Shown here in pieces: positions 6,361 to 12,210 of a stretch of 12,210 bases of DNA. Within the stretch, counting starts at the first letter, position 1. Each line of letters begins with the position of its first letter. The position numbers and the translations under genes were made by a program. This DNA is from CAZDYP01 sp964509505 (GTDB lineage Bacteria > Chloroflexota > Anaerolineae > JACRMK01). Location of the stretch: positions 1 to 12,210 of the forward strand of contig CAZDYP010000164.1 of assembly GCA_964509505.1 (NCBI GenBank). Direction: 5' to 3'. A model generated the notes under the pieces. That model worked only from the letters and a program-made list of their open reading frames with translations. It did no database searches and was not told where the DNA came from.

Positions 6361-6486
6361 GATGTCCTCGTGAAAAGAGAAATAAGAGAAATGGAACCGC
6401 CCATGCTGAGTGTCCATGTAGGCAGTTCACCTAAGGTTTATGGCGCACCGAGCTATCTAATATGAAAACCCAACCTGTTGTCTTAG
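6361..6486. other. leuD upstream spacer up to the gap
   Basis: On the minus strand it holds the leuD ribosome-binding site (GAGGA) and, next to it, the near-repeat AGAGAAATAAGAGAAATGG (plus strand, 6376-6394). I see no convincing promoter, terminator or RNA gene in the rest. It ends at the run of N. Confidence 0.5.
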
Positions 6487-6586
6487 NNNNNNNNNNNNNN
6501 NNNNNNNNNNNNNNNNNNNNNNNNNNNNNNNNNNNNNNNNNNNNNNNNNNNNNNNNNNNNNNNNNNNNNNNNNNNNNNNNNNNNNN
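6487..6586. other. assembly gap (100 N)
   Basis: Exactly 100 N stand here, a length often used by scaffolding programs for a gap of unknown size. Anything between leuD and the propeller gene may be missing, and the join itself rests on read-pair or similar linkage. Confidence 0.99.
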
Positions 6587-6642
6587 ATAATGCGGCCTGT
6601 TGAAAGGCGACGAAGGCAACGGTTTAATCAAAGGAGACGATT

Positions 6643-7761
6643 ATGAAACAAACAATAAATTCGTTCAAGGTGTTCATAGGCATTGGCTTAATCATTACCG
6701 TGATGCTGGCCGGCATCGTATTGTTTCGTGTGCCCATTTCACACAGCATCCCAGTCGCGCAAGCGCCCACGTCTGCGCCTTATCCTTTGCTAAGCACGCC
6801 AACGCCGCTTTCCGCGACGCCTACTCCTAACGTGCCGCTGGCGCGCATGACGACGCCTGTACCACTACCAGTGCCCTCTGGATTTGAGCTGATCGCAGTT
6901 TATGGCGATACGTTGCTTGGCTACACAGCACAGGGTAGTATTTCGACGTTAAGTGTCAGCAGTAGAGTTGAGCGAACTGCTCTGACAAAAAAACTGTTGT
7001 TCCCCAATGTGTCAGAACACTGGGTGGTTGGACTTGAAGACAAAGCCACAAAAGATGGGCAACCCAGTTACCAACTACGCGTTCATGATAGACAACAAAA
7101 TAAAGAATTGCCAATGGATGGACTCGCTCAAGCTAATAGAGGGTATCTTGATTTATCAGGATCTATTGCAATATGGAGTGACTGGCGCAATCGTCAATCA
7201 GAAGGGCGGGTTGACATATACGGTTATGATTTGGATAAAGGTATAGAGTTTCCTGTCGTTCAACGCTCTGGCTCACATATCTTTCCCCACATTTCTGGCG
7301 TTTGGGTTATTTACTTGGAAGTGCCCGCCAAATACGAAGCGCATTTACGTGCCGTGAATCTCAAGACCCAAGAGGATTTCGAGATTGGCACCGTGCGTCA
7401 TCCTGATGATGCCTCTACTGGACATTTTCACGCGATTGGTGGCAATCAAGTCGCATGGACGCACTGCGAGACAGCATTTGGTTGCGCTGTCCACCTTTAT
7501 GATTTGAATACAAGAACTGATCGGACGCTGATGGATGGAGGTTGGTGGATCAATCAGGTGACCGATGAATTTCTTCTCTATGGCGGTGGAAATCCATATA
7601 TCTACGACCTCAAACACAACGTCAAGATAGGTGTCATCAATGGACTTCCCGGTCAAGGAGTTGAACGCGTTTTCATGACCGACCGTCGCATTATTTGGTC
7701 TCTAAGAGATGTAAATTCAAAAGCCATATCTGCTGTATATATGGCTGACTTACTCCGCTAA
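6643..7761 (+). CDS. membrane-anchored beta-propeller (TolB-like) protein
   Basis: The function is unknown. An N-terminal hydrophobic helix (about residues 10-29, FIGIGLIITVMLAGIVLFRV) looks like an uncleaved anchor or signal peptide. A short Pro/Thr linker follows (about 38-77, STPTPLSATPTPN). The remaining 290 residues have repeated blade-like units of the TolB/WD type. The clearest is IAIWSDWRN followed by VDIYGYDL and EFPVV; others are VWVIYLEV, HAIGGNQVAW with VHLYDLNTRTDR, and FLLYGGG with PYIYDL. Such propellers bind ligands or proteins outside the cytoplasm. The ATG has AAAGGAG (6630-6636) 6 bases upstream. The gene is visibly richer in A/T than the leu and trp genes, which suggests a separate origin. 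The hydrolase gene follows on the same strand after 48 bases, so the two are probably co-expressed. Confidence 0.85.
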   Translation: MKQTINSFKVFIGIGLIITVMLAGIVLFRVPISHSIPVAQAPTSAPYPLLSTPTPLSATPTPNVPLARMTTPVPLPVPSGFELIAVYGDTLLGYTAQGSISTLSVSSRVERTALTKKLLFPNVSEHWVVGLEDKATKDGQPSYQLRVHDRQQNKELPMDGLAQANRGYLDLSGSIAIWSDWRNRQSEGRVDIYGYDLDKGIEFPVVQRSGSHIFPHISGVWVIYLEVPAKYEAHLRAVNLKTQEDFEIGTVRHPDDASTGHFHAIGGNQVAWTHCETAFGCAVHLYDLNTRTDRTLMDGGWWINQVTDEFLLYGGGNPYIYDLKHNVKIGVINGLPGQGVERVFMTDRRIIWSLRDVNSKAISAVYMADLLR

Positions 7762-7809
7762 TTGAATGCCTAAACGCTTCAGTCAAACAACGTTTCACAG
7801 ATAAATCCA

Positions 7810-10110
7810 ATGAAAGATATTGCCTATCGCTTTTTTTCTAAAGCTACAATCATTTTCTTCATCATGTTCGCCTTCGTCGTTGGCACCTCCTTGCAATTGG
7901 CTAGCCATACGCCAGAGCTTGATACCGCTAAAAAAGCCGTGACTCCAGGTCCGGCTTCAAGACCCGCGCGCAGCGTTGCCCTGCCGGGCGCTGCTGGCAA
8001 GGGCATTCATTTAGGGAACAACTTTCTAGGCGAATGGCCGTCAGCATTGTTTTCAAAAATTGATGATCAGGGCGGTCCTTTGCCTGATATCGTCATCACC
8101 CTCAGCTCGCAGGTTTACGAGCTCATCCTGCAAAACTGCATGATTATTGGCGTCCAACCGAAACCCAATGCCACGCCTGTCATTTCATACCTACAAACAC
8201 TATCTACAGCGGGCAAAAAAATCGTTATTCGCATTTTCCCATCGCCGGGCAATTTCACCAGTTTTCATTTGCTGTCTCAAGGTATTAATCCCGTAGGCGG
8301 CGACTGGTGCAAACGCGACCCTGCTCGGCATGGCGCTGATGCCCATCGAAGCTTCCGCGACATCTCCGATGAGATTGTCGCCATTCACGTTTGGAATAAG
8401 GCGAATGGTATTTTCGAGGCGGGTTTTGAGCCGGCTAATGAGCCAAACACGGAATGGTACGACTACAATACTGATGTTCCAAGAAATAGTTCCAATGCTT
8501 GGACGCAGATGGATGCTTATTTTTCGCTCGTGTATGAAGATGTCAAAATCCGTTATCAAGATCATGAAAGTTTTGACGCAACACGTCCGATCACTCTGTT
8601 CACACCTCCAATGGCGCAAAATGCGTTGGCAGAAGAGCGTTTTGTTGCACGTAACCCTGATGGCACAGTCAATTGCGCCCCAATGCCGCTCTTAGATGGT
8701 AGCACTGGGTATAGTAATATGACACAAGTGTTTATGGATGGCACGCATAACGATGGCTATTCATGGCACAACTACTGGGTGCAAGATTTTGAGGAAGCCG
8801 GCCGTTGTGATTCTACATTTCCACCAAGTCCAAGACAACATGTTTCGAGTTATTTTTCAACGACAATGCTCGCTAATGTGCAAACCAAACCTGTCAACAT
8901 CATCAGTGAAGCTGACCTAGCTTCGCCGGGCGAACCACCGATAGGCTTAGGGTTGGGCAGTATGCTCTTGAGCAAGGACGATCAGGGGGGCATCCCCGCC
9001 GCGAATTCTTTGGACATCTTCATCGCAAATGAGGGATTTGCCCACTACGCTGCTGCGTGGCTTCTATATGTGGGTGTGCCGTTGAGTGGCGACTTCAATA
9101 ACGACACTAAAATCCGTGAGCAGCAATGGCATCAAGCCTATTGCAAAGATTCTCAGAAAGATTTGCAAGGCAACAACATATTCCGTGAACGTCAATGGTT
9201 CTCGCAGTGGTGGATTTTTGCAGAAGGCGCACAGGCGTTTTGTGACCGTGTATTTATCCCGAGCATAGCCAACGGCGACTACAGCGTGCCTCGTGTCGTT
9301 ACACCCACCTTGCCACCCTATCCCTTGCCTGCGACCTCAACGCCGACGCCGAACGTACCAACACCGACCCGGAGGCCAACATCAACGCCAACGCCAACCC
9401 GTACTCCCACACCTCTACCGACCAACACACCAACTCGCACACCCACGCCGACCAACACACCTACCGCAACGCCGACTCGCACGCCAACTCCTACACCCAC
9501 GCGCACCCCAACGCCCACCACTACGCCGACCACGATGCCAACCTCCACGCCCACACCGACGAATCCACCACCCCATACACCTACTTCAACCTCAACCCCT
9601 ACTCGTACACCGACCTCAATGCCAACCAATACGCCCACGCCCACCCGCACATCAACGCCAACGAACACGCCAATACCACCACCAACCCATACGCCTACAC
9701 CGACTCCAACACCCGGTTTCACATTCTACGACGACTTCAATCGCGCCGACTCAACCAATCTCGGCGCCCAATGGAGCGAACGCAGTGGGGATTGGCGCAT
9801 CACAGCGCAAACACTCCGCAATGCCAGCACCACGCCTGCGGACATAGTTGCGACCTACAATGGCGGCCCCTATGGCAATGTTACGGTTTCAGCGCAACTG
9901 CAAATCCTCGGAGGCACTGGCGCCACGTCCATTGGCGCGCGACTAAGTGAGAATCAATGCTTCTACACGCTCAAAAACTTTTGCCTGCGCCTCGCTAATT
10001 TGCAAGCGGCCATTACTTATTGCGTCGCATTGCGCGCGATAAAGTTGAATGAGACGCTTGAGCCCCAAGACGATGGAGCCTTGCTCGTAGCTCGTCAGCG
10101 TTTGCCCTAG
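7810..10110 (+). CDS. secreted glycoside-hydrolase-like protein, 3' end probably truncated
   Basis: A signal peptide (about 1-31, with a core ATIIFFIMFAFVV) is followed by a catalytic-type domain (about 55-490). It shows GFEPANEPNTEWYD with N210-E211-P212, the clan GH-A acid/base motif, then HNDGYSWHNYW, and IISEADLA with E367 as candidate nucleophile. I infer a TIM-barrel glycan hydrolase; the family and substrate are unknown. Residues about 498-636 are a Thr/Pro stalk. From 638 a LamG/concanavalin-like domain begins (FYDDFNRADSTNLGAQWSE) but keeps only about 75 residues, fewer than such domains usually have. From about residue 712 the frame runs antisense through the nucleotidyltransferase gene, and its last 55 residues look meaningless. 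The gene therefore seems cut near 9940-9955. No ribosome-binding site is visible before ATG 7810, but the signal peptide supports that start. The catalytic part is intact, so an active secreted enzyme is possible. Confidence 0.78.
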   Translation: MKDIAYRFFSKATIIFFIMFAFVVGTSLQLASHTPELDTAKKAVTPGPASRPARSVALPGAAGKGIHLGNNFLGEWPSALFSKIDDQGGPLPDIVITLSSQVYELILQNCMIIGVQPKPNATPVISYLQTLSTAGKKIVIRIFPSPGNFTSFHLLSQGINPVGGDWCKRDPARHGADAHRSFRDISDEIVAIHVWNKANGIFEAGFEPANEPNTEWYDYNTDVPRNSSNAWTQMDAYFSLVYEDVKIRYQDHESFDATRPITLFTPPMAQNALAEERFVARNPDGTVNCAPMPLLDGSTGYSNMTQVFMDGTHNDGYSWHNYWVQDFEEAGRCDSTFPPSPRQHVSSYFSTTMLANVQTKPVNIISEADLASPGEPPIGLGLGSMLLSKDDQGGIPAANSLDIFIANEGFAHYAAAWLLYVGVPLSGDFNNDTKIREQQWHQAYCKDSQKDLQGNNIFRERQWFSQWWIFAEGAQAFCDRVFIPSIANGDYSVPRVVTPTLPPYPLPATSTPTPNVPTPTRRPTSTPTPTRTPTPLPTNTPTRTPTPTNTPTATPTRTPTPTPTRTPTPTTTPTTMPTSTPTPTNPPPHTPTSTSTPTRTPTSMPTNTPTPTRTSTPTNTPIPPPTHTPTPTPTPGFTFYDDFNRADSTNLGAQWSERSGDWRITAQTLRNASTTPADIVATYNGGPYGNVTVSAQLQILGGTGATSIGARLSENQCFYTLKNFCLRLANLQAAITYCVALRAIKLNETLEPQDDGALLVARQRLP
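9340..9716 (+). repeat. low-complexity Thr/Pro-coding repeat inside the hydrolase gene
   Basis: The stretch is made of short irregular units of ACN and CCN codons, giving TPTPT, TNTPT and TRTPT patterns. It codes for an extended, probably glycosylated linker between the catalytic and C-terminal domains. Such DNA is prone to slippage, and its length may vary between strains or be wrong in the assembly. Confidence 0.85.
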
Positions 10111-10740
10111 TGCTTCTCGTAACTCCGTCTCGGCATGTTTCACGAAGTAGCGGCTAGGCAACGTGCTGCCGCGCGACAAGCCATAAATGTCCATCACCAT
10201 TTCACGCAACAAATCAAGCAGCACAAGCGCGCCCCACAGATTGCCCCGCTTCAATTTGTGCGCCACATGCAAAGCGTCTATCGCCAGCTTGCCATGTAAA
10301 TACTGTAATCGCCTCTCAACTTCCTGTGACGCGATGGCAGGTACGCCTTGCTTGGGCAAATAGCTTGCCTCACCGTGAATCAAAACCAGATCGCGCAACA
10401 CTTCGGTTTTGCTCGTCTCTGGCGCATGAATGGTTATGTCAATGCGCTCAAGTGACTCCAACACAACCACTGCTGCGTTATCGTCATCCCAAACGACCAA
10501 TAAAGTTGGAAAGCCCTGAGCATTCAAAGCACTCACCAGCTGTTGAATCTGAGTCGAGGCGCGCGCGCGATGTTCAGCAGCAACCAACACATCCCAATCA
10601 ATATCCGAGAATTCATCGCAATCGGGACGGGCGGCGGAGCCAAACACGCCAATGGTCAAGATGGTATCGTCTTCAGCATACGCTCGCAGCACGGCGCGCA
10701 AGATCGCTTGGTGACGTGGTGTGCCGGGCAAACTCGTCAC
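9943..10740 (-). CDS. nucleotidyltransferase-fold protein, coupled to leuC
   Basis: The 265-residue protein starts with a helix and then has the Pol-beta-type nucleotidyltransferase signature: GVFGSAARPDCDEFSDIDWD (31-50), with GS at 34-35 and the metal ligands D46 and D48. D50 also lies in the motif, but the third catalytic acid is not assigned. A beta region with many acidic residues (VVWDDDNAAVVVLESLERIDITIH) follows, then a helical C-terminal half (HKLKRGNLWGALVLLDLLREMV). This layout resembles stand-alone small-molecule nucleotidyltransferases of the aminoglycoside/lincosamide type. The substrate cannot be read from sequence, and no resistance role should be assumed. The GTG start overlaps the leuC TGA stop in GTGA, so translation is probably coupled. 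The 3' end abuts the truncated hydrolase, and the last residues (VEALILT) may or may not be the original end. Confidence 0.85.
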   Translation of the reverse strand: MTSLPGTPRHQAILRAVLRAYAEDDTILTIGVFGSAARPDCDEFSDIDWDVLVAAEHRARASTQIQQLVSALNAQGFPTLLVVWDDDNAAVVVLESLERIDITIHAPETSKTEVLRDLVLIHGEASYLPKQGVPAIASQEVERRLQYLHGKLAIDALHVAHKLKRGNLWGALVLLDLLREMVMDIYGLSRGSTLPSRYFVKHAETELREALGQTLTSYEQGSIVLGLKRLIQLYRAQCDAISNGRLQISEAQAKVFERVEALILT

Positions 10741-12137
10741 AGATACCGCCGCGCATCCGCAATCTGCCCCTCAATTGCGCTCGCCGCCGCCGTGAGCGGA
10801 CTCGCCAGGAACGTGCGCGCGCCCTTGCCTTGTCGCCCCTCGAAGTTGCGGTTGCTGGTGCTGACGGCGTACTCGCCAGGTCCGACTTGGTCCCCATTCA
10901 TGGCAAGACACATGCTGCATCCCGACTCGCGCCATTCCGCGCCTGCCGCCTTGAAGATTTCGTGCAAGCCTTCCTGCTCCGCTTGCTTCTTCACCTGCTG
11001 CGAACCGGGCACGACCAACACCCGCGTCTGCGGATTCACCTTGCGCCCCTGCAACACACTCGCCGCCAAACGCAAATCGCTGAGGCGCGAGTTCGTACAT
11101 GAGCCGATGAACACGACGTTGATGGGTTGACCGAGCAATGGCTGGTTGGGCGTCAGCGCCATGTACTCCAACGCCTTGCGCGTCGCATTCTTCAGCCCCA
11201 CGTTGCTCATGGCGTCAGGGTCAGGCACGCGCCCCGTAATCGGCACGCCCATGCCGGGGTTCGTGCCATAGGTAATCATCGGTTCAAGCGTGTTCGCGTC
11301 GAGCGTGAACGTCTTGTCGTAGGTCGCGCCTTCGTCGGTGGGCAAGGCACGCCAACGCGCGACGCCTTCATCCCACGCTTGACCTGTCGGCGCAAAGGGT
11401 CTGCCTATCATGTATTCAATCGTCATGTCGTCGGGAGCGACCATGCCTGCGCGTGCGCCACCTTCGATGCTCATGTTGCAAATCGTCATGCGCGCTTCCA
11501 TCGAGAGCGAGCGAATTGCGCTGCCCGCATACTCGAAGACATGACCGATACCACCTTCGACGCCATACTTGGCGATGACGGCGAGGATGATGTCTTTGGC
11601 GGTCACGCCATGTTGCAATGCGCCATCTACCTGCACCAGACAAGTCTTAGGCTTGCGCTGCAAAAGGCATTGCGTCGCCAACACCATTTCAACTTCGCTC
11701 GTGCCGATGCCAAACGCCAGCGCGCCGAATGCGCCGTGTGTCGAGGTGTGGCTGTCGCCGCAGACGATGGTCATGCCCGGTTGCGTCAGCCCTTGCTCGG
11801 GTCCAATGACATGGACGATGCCGCGCTTGTCGCTGCGCAAGTTGTAGAGCGGGATGCCGAACTCGTTGCAATTTTCTTCGAGCTGCATGACTTGTTTCGC
11901 CGCGAGCTCATCCACCAACGTCAGGTCGAGCGCCTTCGTCGGCGTGCTGTGATCCATTGTCGCAAAGGTCTTATCGGGGCGGCGTACCTTGAGGCCACGT
12001 TGGCGCAAGCCTGTGAACGCTTGCGGCGATGTGACCTCGTGGATGAGGTGCAAATCAATATATAAGACCGCCGGCGCATGAGGGTCCTGCGCGACGACAT
12101 GCGAGTTCCAAATTTTTTCAAAGAGAGTTTGAGGCAT
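10737..12137 (-). CDS. leuC: 3-isopropylmalate dehydratase large subunit
   Basis: LeuC is the aconitase-family large subunit of isopropylmalate isomerase, which works with LeuD and carries a 4Fe-4S cluster. The 466 residues are the standard length. Cluster ligands are C347 in FIGSCTNSRLSDLR and C407 and C410 in GCSMC. Other signatures are the ATMDHSTPT stretch (59-67), CGDSHTSTHGAFG (126-138) and SNRNFEGRQG (428-437). The ATG at 12137 has GGAG 6 bases upstream. The end overlaps the nucleotidyltransferase start by 4 bases. The end of a second copy of element A lies 26 bases upstream of the start codon, so the leuC promoter may lie within or beyond that element. LeuC probably acts in both the leucine and the citramalate-isoleucine routes. 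Confidence 0.97.
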   Translation of the reverse strand: MPQTLFEKIWNSHVVAQDPHAPAVLYIDLHLIHEVTSPQAFTGLRQRGLKVRRPDKTFATMDHSTPTKALDLTLVDELAAKQVMQLEENCNEFGIPLYNLRSDKRGIVHVIGPEQGLTQPGMTIVCGDSHTSTHGAFGALAFGIGTSEVEMVLATQCLLQRKPKTCLVQVDGALQHGVTAKDIILAVIAKYGVEGGIGHVFEYAGSAIRSLSMEARMTICNMSIEGGARAGMVAPDDMTIEYMIGRPFAPTGQAWDEGVARWRALPTDEGATYDKTFTLDANTLEPMITYGTNPGMGVPITGRVPDPDAMSNVGLKNATRKALEYMALTPNQPLLGQPINVVFIGSCTNSRLSDLRLAASVLQGRKVNPQTRVLVVPGSQQVKKQAEQEGLHEIFKAAGAEWRESGCSMCLAMNGDQVGPGEYAVSTSNRNFEGRQGKGARTFLASPLTAAASAIEGQIADARRYL

Positions 12138-12160
12138 GAATCACTCCGAAGGAGATGTAT

Positions 12161-12210
12161 TTAACGTGAATGCGGGATAAGCCACAGCGAAAGCAATGCG
12201 CGCGCACCGC
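12161..12210 (-). mobile_element. partial second copy of element A upstream of leuC
   Basis: The 50 bases match the reverse complement of 4357-4406 at 48 positions. The terminal inverted repeat AACGTGAATGCGGGATAAG lies at 12163-12181. The element continues out of the window, so its full length, the inner hairpins and the far end cannot be seen. Confidence 0.75.

Noticed and set aside
6361..6417. 19-codon N-terminal extension of leuD
   Set aside because: The extension does not resemble LeuD, while ATG 6360 has a ribosome-binding site and gives the normal length.
9340..9716. CRISPR-like repetitive stretch
   Set aside because: The units are 3-12 bases, irregular and in frame with a Thr/Pro linker; there are no uniform spacers and no cas genes.
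9318..9722. 134-codon minus-strand frame made almost only of Val and Gly
   Set aside because: It is the mirror of the Thr/Pro-coding repeat of the hydrolase gene and has no start signal or domain.
11127..12065. 312-codon plus-strand frame rich in Arg and His
   Set aside because: It is antisense to leuC, with a composition typical of a shadow frame in GC-rich DNA and no ribosome-binding site.

Overview
The window is a chromosomal fragment, probably from a member of the Chloroflexota (Anaerolineae-like). The support is indirect. Three of the secreted proteins carry Thr/Pro-rich stalks of the TPTPT type that is common in that phylum. A T-box controls a trp gene, isoleucine seems to be made through citramalate, and the spacers hold many small structured repeats. 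No rRNA or marker gene is present to prove it. A run of 100 N at 6487-6586 shows that this is a scaffolded draft assembly.

Layout. (1) Positions 1-435 hold a tryptophan-type T-box leader, followed by trpE (436-1932) and trpG (2026-2610), which encode the two subunits of anthranilate synthase. A long imperfect hairpin lies between them. (2) Converging on trpG is cimA (4218-2668, minus strand), citramalate synthase. Upstream of cimA two small elements with terminal inverted repeats lie back to back: A (4251-4404) and B (4411-4544). (3) Farther upstream on the minus strand lie a 68-codon small gene (4790-4584), a secreted membrane-anchored protein (5731-4874) and leuD (6360-5764). (4) After the assembly gap two plus-strand genes, visibly richer in A/T, encode a membrane-anchored beta-propeller (6643-7761) and a large secreted glycoside-hydrolase-like protein (7810-10110). 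The second lacks the end of its last domain and runs antisense into its neighbour. (5) On the minus strand leuC (12137-10737) overlaps a nucleotidyltransferase gene (10740-9943) by 4 bases. A second copy of the end of element A lies just upstream of leuC and leaves the window.

How the genes fit together. CimA makes citramalate from pyruvate and acetyl-CoA. LeuC and LeuD form isopropylmalate isomerase, which normally also isomerises citramalate. The minus-strand genes are therefore a scattered branched-chain amino acid (Ile/Leu) group. TrpE and TrpG open tryptophan synthesis under tRNA-Trp sensing.

Less ordinary points are a terminator-like hairpin just before the T-box antiterminator, the leuC-nucleotidyltransferase overlap, the apparently truncated hydrolase placed between leuC and leuD, the paired structured elements, and near-repeat 'stutter' sequences in many spacers that often start at a stop codon. 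I see no convincing new multi-gene system. The best leads are the T-box variant, the spacer pattern and the coupled nucleotidyltransferase.
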